Of a DNA stretch of 64,000 nt, positions 33,529 through 41,864 are shown in pieces. A model generated the notes under the pieces. That model searched no databases. It worked only from the letters and a program-made list of their open reading frames with translations, and had not been told where the DNA came from. The stretch spans positions 1 to 64,000 of the forward strand of contig NZ_FNFZ01000003.1 of the NCBI RefSeq assembly GCF_900101015.1. The letters run 5' to 3'. The position numbers and the translations under genes are program-made. This DNA is from Sarcina sp. DSM 11001 (GTDB lineage: Bacteria > Bacillota > Clostridia > Lachnospirales > Lachnospiraceae). The first letter of the stretch is position 1, and each line of letters starts with the position of its first letter.

Positions 33529-35017
33529 ACGCCACCTCCTTTAATATCCTATCGCAATTATCGGTGGAAAGATCATTAGAATCTATTACTTTTTCTCCGA
33601 TTCTGGCAATAGTGGCTGCCGGAGGCACCGGTATGCTGTTTATTTCGGTGCTGTTTACCTGCGTGCTTCCGTTCAGTATTCTGTAATACATGTCAAATAA
33701 TGTTGAATTCAGGAGGGCGTATACCCCATAAGTGGTAGATAAGTCCATCTCGCTCCCATCTGTTTTATCAACAAAATTGATTTTGTTCTGAGTGCCAATA
33801 TATTCATATTCTTTAAAGTCTTCTGGAAGGTAAACGCCACACTGTAACCGACGTCGTTCTTCTTTAGCAGTAAATCGTTTGCAGAAAACATAATTCTTAT
33901 TGCGCTGGATCAGACCTGGCTTTTCATCTATAATCCAGTCAAATTCCTTTCCTGAAGGCTGGTGATTAACTCTTCCATTACGAATATGTTGACTATAAAA
34001 GAGAGGAAGAATATGATCTCCGGGTTCTTTTCGGAGGTCATCCCATTGACGGAAATCAACAACAATCCCTGTCTTCATACGCATTCCTTCATCAGGAAGT
34101 GTTTTCTGATAGGTATTAATTCTTTGAATTATATCAATGTCCTCTTTACTGGTCGGGAGATAAACATACAAATCTCTTCCCGAAACAACAGAGGAATAGG
34201 GGACCTTCAACTCGGAGATCTCGTTGAAATCACTATTGCTTTGGCTGGATGTAATCCTTACTTCATCAGGAACAATCTGCGTCTTCTTCACTTTGACGAT
34301 CATTGTTTCCTGAAGCACTTCCTCTGAACTAAAGACTTTATCTCTGCTCACAAACAGATGTATCTGCAATAGTTTACCTTCTCCCAAGAAGTATTGCCTG
34401 AATGCCTTAAAGTAAGCCCCTGATGTCCAGCTTCTGGGAATGATATACACCATCTCAGCATTGTCTTTTAAATTAAATAAAGACATCGATGCGAACAGAA
34501 AGTACAGGTTTGGTGCCCCATGCACAACCTTCGGCATTGCAAGCGCTGCTGGGTTATCACGCATGACTCTCAGATAAGGAGGATTGCCTATGATAAGGTC
34601 ATACTTTGTCTGCTGTTCACTAGCGAAAAACGTTTCGTTAAAATCATCCTGTTGAGATAAAATATAGTCCTGTTCCCTTATCTCATAACTGAACCGATCT
34701 CCAGCTTTTGATAAAAGGTATACCATATTATTCTTGAGAACCGGCAAAACATCCCCATCCGTTTCATAGCAGGTCAGATGAATGGAACGTTTTTCATCCG
34801 CCTCAAGCAAATGCTCCACTACAGCGGCTGAAAGAATACCTGTTCCTGTTCCTGGATCCAGTATATTGATTTCTAAAGGTAGCCCCTCCAGTTGGAACAT
34901 AGTAGCCATAAACTCAGCTGTCTCTTTAGAAGTGAAAAACTGACCTTTTTTCTTTCGCTTACTCTTCGGCATTTGTTCTAAGAACTTATTGGTTTCATTG
35001 ATTATATATTCCAGCAT
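33521..35017 (-). CDS. N6-adenine DNA methyltransferase (PstI/BsuBI-type modification enzyme)
   Basis: A 498-residue methyltransferase. The SAM-binding motif LDPGTGTGILSAAV lies near residues 53-66 and the catalytic NPPY in DLIIGNPPYLRV near 145. The N-terminal GQFFTSKETAEFMA segment is common in gamma-class adenine methylases. The C-terminal 200 residues would hold target recognition. It is the first gene of a four-gene minus-strand unit (methylase, nuclease, membrane protein, protease). It would protect the host from the adjacent nuclease. Confidence 0.9.
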   Translation of the reverse strand: MLEYIINETNKFLEQMPKSKRKKKGQFFTSKETAEFMATMFQLEGLPLEINILDPGTGTGILSAAVVEHLLEADEKRSIHLTCYETDGDVLPVLKNNMVYLLSKAGDRFSYEIREQDYILSQQDDFNETFFASEQQTKYDLIIGNPPYLRVMRDNPAALAMPKVVHGAPNLYFLFASMSLFNLKDNAEMVYIIPRSWTSGAYFKAFRQYFLGEGKLLQIHLFVSRDKVFSSEEVLQETMIVKVKKTQIVPDEVRITSSQSNSDFNEISELKVPYSSVVSGRDLYVYLPTSKEDIDIIQRINTYQKTLPDEGMRMKTGIVVDFRQWDDLRKEPGDHILPLFYSQHIRNGRVNHQPSGKEFDWIIDEKPGLIQRNKNYVFCKRFTAKEERRRLQCGVYLPEDFKEYEYIGTQNKINFVDKTDGSEMDLSTTYGVYALLNSTLFDMYYRILNGSTQVNSTEINSIPVPPAATIARIGEKVIDSNDLSTDNCDRILKEVAYG

Positions 35018-35179
35018 TTGACTTTATTCCTATGTAATCCATATTCTGTATCAAAATATCTGTATTCGCAAAAGATAGTATAGCATGTCACGAAACCCAC
35101 ATCAAACAAAACCAATTGGTCTGATCCTTAATGGTTTCCTTCTTCTACCGCTTTCCTCCCCATTATGAGATTACTTTCT

Positions 35180-36535
35180 TTACAGCGACCACTCTGCCCT
35201 GCCTCTCTGCCTCTTCCTCTGATTTCTCTCCCACTCTTCTCGCCTGCTCTGTTCATCGGCGATCCTGTTCACCTGTTCCTCCCCAACGGCATGCTCCACC
35301 AACTCCAGTCTATGGGATCGCTCATCCAGAATATTGTTTCTTTCCTCCAGCTTACTGACTCGGTTCCGGAGATGATCTATTTTCTGATCACTCTTTTTCA
35401 GACTCTGTTTTAGGCGGTCGTTTGCCTCCAGGGCATGGATCAGCTGCAAAGTGAGATTCTTGATTACGTTCTTGAGTTTATTGACGAGCGGTAGTGCTTT
35501 TTTTTCACGGTATGTCCCTGCTCCCATCAGGAAATCCGGCTCCGGAAGCTGCCACTTCTTCGCTTCATCGTATTCATAAACATTTCTTTCAAATGACTGG
35601 ATGTACGCCTTTAAGCTATTGGCCTTCTTCTGGCTTTCTTCTTTTACTGCCTCTGCTTCTTCAGCCGCCTTCTTTGCCGTAGCCGCGACCTGAAGGGCAT
35701 TTTCTTTCTCTACCTTCGCCTGAGCGGTTTCCCTGTGCACCTCGGTTAGTTCCTGATTCACCTGTGAAAGCTCCATATGCAGTTGTGCAGAGACCTTCAG
35801 CTGCGCTTCCGTAGTCCGTTCAATATTTTCTTTTTGTCTTTCAAGCAGTTCAACTTCTTTTATCCGTTCTTTCTTCTTGTAGTCCAGTACAGACAGGTGT
35901 TCCTCGTGGGTGCCCTTTTTCTCCCATTCAATGCCGTGTGCCAGCATGATCTCTGCCAGACGCTCCTTCTCTGCATTTGCCCACTGATCCCACTCCGTAT
36001 CGTTGCGGGTGCCGCCCTTAAAGCCAAGGGCTTCCAGTGCCTTTTTCAGAGAAACTCTGGTATCAAGGCCCCTTTTGCTGCCTGTTGTGAAAGGAACAAA
36101 ATCAATGTGCAAATGCGGTGTTGCTTCATCCATATGCAGGTGAGCGGAGAAAACACGGAGTGTCGGATTCCTTGTCTGAAAGCCCTGCATGTACTCATCC
36201 AACAGCCTGGCGGCATAGGCCCCGTCATCAGTTGCGGCGGCGCAGGTATCTCTGTTTCCAATCTGGATGACGAGTTCATGAAAAGGCTTCTCCTGCTTTC
36301 CGGAGCAGATCTTCTCATAATAATTCTCAATCTTCCTGTCTGACCGCTTCTGCTTCGCATTGTATCTGGCAAGGGCATCATCGAATAATTCGTGATAGAC
36401 ATCTTTGATATTCTCATTACAGTATTCTATGTTCAGGTGACTCCGGGATGGATCTACATTCTCTGCATAGAAGACCCGGCTGTTGTGCTTCAGCGATCCC
36501 TTTCCCACCATCACACTGATTGTGTTTTTGTGCAT
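35180..36535 (-). CDS. MobV-family relaxase, element II
   Basis: A 451-residue relaxase, about nine tenths identical to the element I copy. The Pre/Mob domain has HLHMDEATPHLHIDF, followed by a long coiled coil and basic tail. The ATG follows a purine-rich site before MHKNTISVMVGKGS. Differences from the other copy cluster in the coiled coil. It ends 162 bases before the methyltransferase gene that starts the cargo. Confidence 0.9.
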   Translation of the reverse strand: MHKNTISVMVGKGSLKHNSRVFYAENVDPSRSHLNIEYCNENIKDVYHELFDDALARYNAKQKRSDRKIENYYEKICSGKQEKPFHELVIQIGNRDTCAAATDDGAYAARLLDEYMQGFQTRNPTLRVFSAHLHMDEATPHLHIDFVPFTTGSKRGLDTRVSLKKALEALGFKGGTRNDTEWDQWANAEKERLAEIMLAHGIEWEKKGTHEEHLSVLDYKKKERIKEVELLERQKENIERTTEAQLKVSAQLHMELSQVNQELTEVHRETAQAKVEKENALQVAATAKKAAEEAEAVKEESQKKANSLKAYIQSFERNVYEYDEAKKWQLPEPDFLMGAGTYREKKALPLVNKLKNVIKNLTLQLIHALEANDRLKQSLKKSDQKIDHLRNRVSKLEERNNILDERSHRLELVEHAVGEEQVNRIADEQSRREEWERNQRKRQRGRAEWSL

Positions 36536-36674
36536 TCGGTCCTCTCTTTCGTCCCGATGATTCCGATATGGCTATATGAATAATCGTTCTCATCGGCTTT
36601 CTCCCTTCAAAGGCATTGCTCACACCTGTATCTGCATGGAGTCAAATATCCCGTCTTTGATGGATCAGTCTGTT

Positions 36675-37037
36675 CAGCCCCGCAGGGGGTTTTGTTACTT
36701 TTGTCAAAAGTAACGCAAAAGCACTTTCGACAGCAGAGCCATCAAAAGTGCTTTGCGCTCTCCGAGGGTATGCCTCGCTTCGCTTCGGCAGTTGACCGCT
36801 TCCGCTTTTCTCAAGGGGCAAAAGGGGCAATTTCGATGAGCATACCCGCCTTTTTTTGATTTCTCAGCCGGGCAGATGCTGATACAGTTTGGAACAGCGC
36901 TGCTCTATCCGTCGGCTCTCCTCATACAGTACCGATGCAAAAAAAACTTCCGTATGCCCTTCATTTTTGCCCCTTTTGCCCCTTCCTTTTCTTTTCCGTG
37001 AAGCGCAGCCTGCTCACATCATATTCGCTATGATTTC
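36675..37037. other. Conserved origin-like block (oriT/ori candidate), element II
   Basis: Near-identical counterpart of 26065-26426. It has the 10+1+10 palindrome at 36694-36714, the long hairpin at 36715-36756, and the inverted GGGGCAAAAGGGGCAA pair at about 36818 and 36967. Its conservation, in contrast to the diverged integration module, argues for a function shared with the relaxase and primase. Confidence 0.6.
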
Positions 37038-38867
37038 TTAGACCGCTTCAAATGGGATTACTGCCCCTTTCCGGACCGGTTCGAATCCGTCCAATTTCAT
37101 CTGCCGGCTGATCTGCTTCGGTTCATCTGCCTCCACTTCACTCTTCAAAACAACATCCTTGTATTTAAACACCCCCTGATATTTACTTGTGAAATACCCT
37201 TTCCTCTCCATGTCAGCAAAGAAGTTGGTCTTCTTTACAGCAGTCCTGTCGTTATCTCTGCAGTAGTCCTCATAGAGCTGATACATGCGGCTCCTGTCGA
37301 TGCGGCTCCCTTCTTTTCTGCAGATCATTTCATTCAGGAAAGCAAACACACTGTCCGCAGCGATCCTGGCCTTCCGGACACTCGCGATACTGTTTGCGCT
37401 TTCTTCTATCTGGCCATTTTGACAAAGCTCTTCCAGCCCCTGGACGGCCCTGTAAACGGCATATTCTCTCTCGCTTCGAATCTTATCCTTCAGATGTATA
37501 TCCTTCTCAGCCGCCGGAATCACATGATCCATCTCCAGAATGAGCAGCCTGCGGTAAAAAGCATCTGACTTGTCTTCAACATTCTTAGGCACGCTGTTGC
37601 ATGAAAACAGCAGCTTTGCATGGCTTCGAAACGTGGAGGGGTCCTTTCCTTTCTTCTCAAAAAGGAGGACATCCTCTCCGACAGCCTTCTTCACCACATC
37701 TGTCTTGTCTATGATACCGACCGGAATATCTCCACATGCATTTAAGAGTTTCCCGAACAGATTTGTGGCATAGAATCGTTTATTGAGATCCTGCAATGAA
37801 ACACTGCAACAGTTTCTGATGCCGACAAGTTCCTGAATCAGATCGATCAGTACCGATTTGCCTGTTCCTCCATTGCCTGTCAGGATCAGCATCTTCTGCT
37901 GGCTGGTATCTGTACACATGCAATACCCTGCGTACTGCCAGAACATCTTCTGATCCTCCCTGTCGGGAAGGGATTCCGCCAGATAGGACCGAGTCACCTT
38001 CCCGGCACTATTATCTGCCACGACTCCTTCCTTTTTTGCCGGATCAAAATCAAAGGAAATCTGATTAAAACACAGATACTTCGGGTCATGTGGTATCATC
38101 ATCTTTGCAGCCGGATCATAAAACCCGTTTCGGAAGTTGACCCAGTGGCCAGGCAGATTGTACACATCGCCAAAAACCCGCTGGACTTCCGGCATGCTGA
38201 TCAGAAGCTCATAGATCCGGTTGATCGTACCGCTGCGCATGAATTTCCTGTATAAGCAGTCTCTTATTTTCTCTTTCAGCAGATTTCCATTTTTGTCCTG
38301 TAGATATACGCCGTTGACGTATACATAGGGATTGCCTTCGAGAACAATAAACGGGACTCCCTTCAGCAGGTGCTCCACAATGGCAATATCCAGTGGGCTC
38401 GTAGCCTCTCCGTCTTTGTTGACCTGATGAAAGCAGTTTTTGTCTGCCTCTTCATTGGGAGGCTTCTCATAGGAATCAATGAAGCTGCGGAGCTTACCCT
38501 GAATCTCCTTGCGGTATCCGAGCTTCTTATAGCACTCCTGATCTTTGAAGAGCATCCAGCCTTCGCGGAAAAGCAGGTGCAGTTCTCTGAAGCATTCAAT
38601 CAGCCTCTCATTCGATTTCTTTGTCTGACAGGCAGGGACATACATATAATCTGTCATGCATGTCCCTTTTAATTCCAGTCCTGCCAGATACGAACAGAAG
38701 CTGTCCAGGGTAAACAGATTGGTTTTTTCTTCTTCCAGAGCCACAGTCTGAAATCCTGCATCTGCAATACTGAGTGCAAGGTCACTGTTATCTACAATGA
38801 AAATATATTTCTGATCGACTGTTTCCGGTTCAGTCCTCATGTACTGTTCGAACAGCCTTCTGAACAT
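37038..38867 (-). CDS. P4-type primase/helicase (SF3), element II
   Basis: A 609-residue replication protein equal in length to the element I copy. It has a toprim-like N-terminal part (DNSDLALSIADAGFQTVAL), a D5-like middle, an SF3 helicase with Walker A GNGGTGKSVL and a C-terminal DNA-binding region. Residues beyond about 130 are nearly identical to element I, while the first 130 share only the framework. This is consistent with cassette exchange between the two elements. Confidence 0.85.
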   Translation of the reverse strand: MFRRLFEQYMRTEPETVDQKYIFIVDNSDLALSIADAGFQTVALEEEKTNLFTLDSFCSYLAGLELKGTCMTDYMYVPACQTKKSNERLIECFRELHLLFREGWMLFKDQECYKKLGYRKEIQGKLRSFIDSYEKPPNEEADKNCFHQVNKDGEATSPLDIAIVEHLLKGVPFIVLEGNPYVYVNGVYLQDKNGNLLKEKIRDCLYRKFMRSGTINRIYELLISMPEVQRVFGDVYNLPGHWVNFRNGFYDPAAKMMIPHDPKYLCFNQISFDFDPAKKEGVVADNSAGKVTRSYLAESLPDREDQKMFWQYAGYCMCTDTSQQKMLILTGNGGTGKSVLIDLIQELVGIRNCCSVSLQDLNKRFYATNLFGKLLNACGDIPVGIIDKTDVVKKAVGEDVLLFEKKGKDPSTFRSHAKLLFSCNSVPKNVEDKSDAFYRRLLILEMDHVIPAAEKDIHLKDKIRSEREYAVYRAVQGLEELCQNGQIEESANSIASVRKARIAADSVFAFLNEMICRKEGSRIDRSRMYQLYEDYCRDNDRTAVKKTNFFADMERKGYFTSKYQGVFKYKDVVLKSEVEADEPKQISRQMKLDGFEPVRKGAVIPFEAV

Positions 38868-38989
38868 GTCATAATTCCTCCTCCCTTCGTAACATCATTA
38901 CGGCGAAGAAATCGGGAACCGGAAAAAATCCATTGAAGCCAAAAAGTCATTCTGATATGATAATTGTGTGTATTAATATCACAACGATT

Positions 38990-39031
38990 GACTGCCTGCC
39001 GGATGCGCCAACACCCGGAGTCCAGGCGGTC
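38990..39031. other. 42-bp nested hairpin, element II
   Basis: GACTGCCTG / CAGGCGGTC with an inner CCGGATG / CACCCGG-type stem and the same CGCCAA loop. It is the counterpart of 28378-28419 and at the same place between the MobC-like and primase genes. Confidence 0.65.
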
Positions 39032-39044
39032 ATTTTCTTTTTCA

Positions 39045-39383
39045 TCAAAAGATTTCCTCTTCATCCTTCCCTTTCACCTCATTCAATGTATCCGCCACAA
39101 GCCAGATCGTTTCCACCAGATCCGGATCGATTGTCTCTCCTGCAGTAATCCTGCAGAGCTGTTCCAGGATCTCCTTCATCTGATTTCTGAGTGCCTTATA
39201 TATCCTCGGATTCGCCTGTACCTCGATTCTCCACCCAAGCAGCTGACGGATGATATAGTCCTGCTTAGTAAGCCCCGTCAGGCTGACTTTTGTGTCCAGG
39301 ATACGGTTTTCTTCTTCAGACATCCGGAAAGCTACTGTTTTGTTTCTCCATCTGCCCCGTTCATCCCTCGCCTTCTGTGACAT
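39045..39383 (-). CDS. MobC-like / ribbon-helix-helix mobilisation protein, element II
   Basis: A 112-residue protein. The ATG at 39383 is nine bases from AAGGAGG; one two codons earlier is only three bases away. GRWRNKTVAFRMSEEENRIL and TGLTKQDYIIRQL give the strand-helix-helix pattern, followed by an acidic helical tail. It overlaps the integrase 3' end. It is a clear homologue of the element I protein at 28433-28759 but considerably diverged. Confidence 0.75.
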   Translation of the reverse strand: MSQKARDERGRWRNKTVAFRMSEEENRILDTKVSLTGLTKQDYIIRQLLGWRIEVQANPRIYKALRNQMKEILEQLCRITAGETIDPDLVETIWLVADTLNEVKGKDEEEIF

Positions 39384-40464
39384 CGCCATCTTCCTCCTTT
39401 CTCAGTTCTTCCAGCAGTTTTACCATCTCCGTCTGTTTGGACGGAAACAGATGCGAATACCGGTATGTGATATCAATGCTCTCATGACCGACCCTGTCCG
39501 CAATAGCCTGTGCAGAGACCCCCATATTGATCAGCAGGCTGACATGGCTGTGCCGCAGGTCATGGATCCGGATCCTTTTAACGCCTGCCGCTTTCGACCC
39601 CCGGTCCATTTCATGATGAAGATAGTATTTTGTAACTTCGAAAATCCTGCCGTCCGGCTTGATGCCATAGAGACTGTCAATATAGTCACGCATCTCATCC
39701 ACCAGAAATGACGGCATGCCGACTACGCGTACACTCTTTGGTGTCTTGGGATCCGTGATCACATCCGTTCCGTTCAGACGCTGATAGGACTTGGTGATGG
39801 AAACCGCGCCCTTCTCAAAATCGAAGTCATCAGGCGTCAATGCAAGCAACTCTCCTTCACGGATTCCGCACCAATAGAGCATTTCAAAAGCATAGTAGGA
39901 AACGGGCTTGTCCATCATTTCATCCGCAAACTTCTGATACTCTTCTTTGGTCCAGAAGTCCATTTCTTTCTGCTGGTCAGGTCCAAATCCTCCCGCCTTC
40001 TTGGCCGGGTTCTCCCTGAGATTGTAATAGCGGACCGCATGATTAAAGATTGCACTGAGCTGGCTGTGCACCTTATTCAGATAAGTACGGGAATAGGGCA
40101 TGCCTTTTTCATCCCTGTAATTCAGAAGTTCGTTCTGCCATGCGATAACATCCCTGGCCTCAATATCTGCAATCGGTCTCTCACCGAACCAGGGAAGGAT
40201 CTTTGTGCGGATCACATTTTCCTTCGTGATCCACGTGTTCTTTTTGAGCCTGTCCTTCCTGTCGACACAGTACTGCTCAATAAACACAGAGAACTTCATA
40301 TTCAGATCTGCTGCCTTCTGCATGAGGAACTGACGCTCCCAGGCAAGTGCCTCCTTCTTCGTTGCAAAGTTCCGCTTCATCTTTTTCCTGCGGACACCAT
40401 TACAGTCTTCATAATAGAACGAACAATACCATGTTCCTTTTTTCATATCCTTATACGCGGGCAT
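39361..40464 (-). CDS. int: Tyrosine recombinase (integrase), element II
   Basis: A 367-residue integrase with an AP2-like arm-binding N-terminus (GTWYCSFYYEDCNGVRRKKM), a core-binding domain and a catalytic domain with LYWCGIREGELLAL, HDLRHSHVSLLIN and GHESIDITYRYSHLF. The start MPAYKDMKKG follows AAAGGAGG, 21 codons inside the longest frame. It is homologous to the element I integrase but clearly different, matching the different arm-type repeats of the two elements. Both use the same 12-base core in guaA. Confidence 0.92.
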   Translation of the reverse strand: MPAYKDMKKGTWYCSFYYEDCNGVRRKKMKRNFATKKEALAWERQFLMQKAADLNMKFSVFIEQYCVDRKDRLKKNTWITKENVIRTKILPWFGERPIADIEARDVIAWQNELLNYRDEKGMPYSRTYLNKVHSQLSAIFNHAVRYYNLRENPAKKAGGFGPDQQKEMDFWTKEEYQKFADEMMDKPVSYYAFEMLYWCGIREGELLALTPDDFDFEKGAVSITKSYQRLNGTDVITDPKTPKSVRVVGMPSFLVDEMRDYIDSLYGIKPDGRIFEVTKYYLHHEMDRGSKAAGVKRIRIHDLRHSHVSLLINMGVSAQAIADRVGHESIDITYRYSHLFPSKQTEMVKLLEELRKEEDGDVTEGEG

Positions 40465-40465
40465 C

Positions 40466-40660
40466 TTAATCCTCCTTTCTATCTGCAAGTCCGTAGACCT
40501 GCTCCTGGTAATACTTCCTGCTGACACGGCCTGCCACTGTCGTAAATCCCTTCTTTTTCAGCTCATCATTCCATTTGTGGATCATCTTGTAGGCAAGCTG
40601 CTTCGAAATGCCGAGCTCCTGTGCCAGCTCTTCTGCTCTGATAAATACACTTCCTGCCAT
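40466..40660 (-). CDS. xis: Excisionase-like small HTH protein, element II
   Basis: A 64-residue protein ending one base before the integrase start. AEELAQELGISKQLAYKMIHKWNDEL is an excisionase/MerR-type helix-turn-helix with RVSRKYYQEQVYG as the wing. It is equivalent in place and form to 29947-30156. Confidence 0.75.
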   Translation of the reverse strand: MAGSVFIRAEELAQELGISKQLAYKMIHKWNDELKKKGFTTVAGRVSRKYYQEQVYGLADRKED

Positions 40661-40975
40661 TCCTGTTCCTCCTTTCCTGTATTGCAGTGATCAGTGCTGT
40701 CATCATCAGAATGATTGACTTCTGAATCTGATGTCTTACAGTATACTTTACTATATATGCTAATGTCAACATTTAATTTTACTTTACTCGTTAATTTGAA
40801 ATATATTTCTTTACGTATTTTGATGAAGTTTATATTGCTTACAATAGCTTTCTATGATATATTGAAACTGCTCCATACTTCACTACATTGCTTAAAAACA
40901 ATCCAAATTTGTCCTCCTGTTTGCAAAATGGGCACTGATGGACAATTTCGTATTATCACAAGAGAGGAAATAATC
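40661..40975. promoter_or_regulatory. Divergent control region of element II
   Basis: An AT-rich gap of about 315 bases between xis-int (minus) and the regulator (plus). It must hold both promoters and the regulator's operators. No clear palindrome was picked out by eye. Confidence 0.4.
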
Positions 40976-41491
40976 ATGGCTGCTGGAAAACGTATCCGCT
41001 TTTTCAGAAATCTTCGTGGACTTAAGCAGAAGGAACTGGGAACTGCACTCGGATTCAGTCCCTCTACCGCCGAAGCACGCATTGCACAGTATGAAACCGA
41101 GCTCCGTCTTCCCAGAAAAGATTTGTTGACCAAGATCGCCTCCATACTCGGTGTGAGGACAGAAGCGATCAATGTACCGGACATCGACACCATGATCGGC
41201 TTCATGCATACATTGTTCGCGCTCGAGGACATGTACGGCATCAAAATAGGTGAGATCGACGGAGAAGTCTGCCTGCGTCTGGACCGGACAGACGGCCCCA
41301 CCTTTGCCAGAAATCTCGATCTGTTTCTCCCCTGGCTAAGGCAGATGAAAAAGCTTGAAAAGGGAGAGATTACAAAGGAAGATTATGACTGGTGGCGTTA
41401 CAACTACCCGGAAGGGGAGATCGTCAAACCAACACTGAAGCCCCTGAAATCGTCCGGTAATGCAGACAACTCTTCCTCAAATGAAGAGTGA
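40976..41491 (+). CDS. Cro/CI-type regulator, element II
   Basis: A 171-residue regulator with GAGAGG before the ATG. The N-terminal helix-turn-helix reads GKRIRFFRNLRGLKQKELGTALGF, then AEARIAQYETELRLP. The middle MHTLFALEDMYGIKIGEIDGEV segment matches the element I regulator. The C-terminus is Ser/Asn-rich and shorter. It is divergent from xis-int and probably controls them. Confidence 0.75.
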   Translation: MAAGKRIRFFRNLRGLKQKELGTALGFSPSTAEARIAQYETELRLPRKDLLTKIASILGVRTEAINVPDIDTMIGFMHTLFALEDMYGIKIGEIDGEVCLRLDRTDGPTFARNLDLFLPWLRQMKKLEKGEITKEDYDWWRYNYPEGEIVKPTLKPLKSSGNADNSSSNEE

Positions 41492-41606
41492 CGACCATGC
41501 CCTCTCTGATCAGAGGAACAGCTGTCTTCCCGTACTGTGCCGTACTGACCCAGTACCACAGCCCTTGTTCAGGCAGTGTCTGGGTCTCTGGACTTTTCCA
41601 CAACGC

Positions 41607-41652
41607 AAAAAGCCCTCCGAACAACATTGTCGTTGCTCAGAGGGCATTTTTA
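41607..41652. terminator. Bidirectional terminator at the guaA end of element II
   Basis: GCCCTCCGAACAAC and GTTGCTCAGAGGGC pair with two mismatches, flanked by A and T runs. It resembles the hairpin inside the 150-bp repeats. It can end both the regulator (plus) and guaA read-through (minus). Confidence 0.75.
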
Positions 41653-41775
41653 TGTCTTCTGTTATTAATGAATAATCAGCTATGGGGACCGATTGTGTTG
41701 AAAAGATATCTCTTCTTTACAGTCATCTGTCTGGTTCGATACGATTCGGTATCATTCTTCAAACCTGTAAGGAAT

Positions 41776-41796
41776 AGTATCAAAACAGTATCAGAG
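41776..41796. promoter_or_regulatory. Integrase arm-type sites, element II proximal end
   Basis: AGTATCAAAACAGTATCAG contains two copies of the AGTATCA word seen at 31328-31348. They lie about 60-75 bases inside the guaA core. Confidence 0.6.
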
Positions 41797-41852
41797 CGTC
41801 TCCCCCGTGTCCTGGAGCCCAGTGTTTATGCGGGTCTCCGAGATTTTGCAAA

Positions 41853-41864
41853 TTATTCGTACTC
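41853..41864. other. Attachment site core in the guaA 3' end
   Basis: TTATTCGTACTC is the reverse complement of the last three GuaA codons (Glu-Tyr-Glu) plus TAA, so insertion preserves the gene's end. It matches the cores at 31213 and 20299. Confidence 0.9.

Larger units (their letters stand above)
31213..41852. mobile_element. Integrative mobilisable element II
   Basis: A 10.6-kb element between attachment cores at 31213 and 41853, with the same gene order as element I in its integration, replication and mobilisation modules. The cargo is different: a restriction-modification pair, a membrane protein and a trypsin-like protease. It sits directly on the guaA 3' end, with element I beyond it. 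The two elements share long, almost identical relaxase, origin and primase sequences. Confidence 0.85.
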
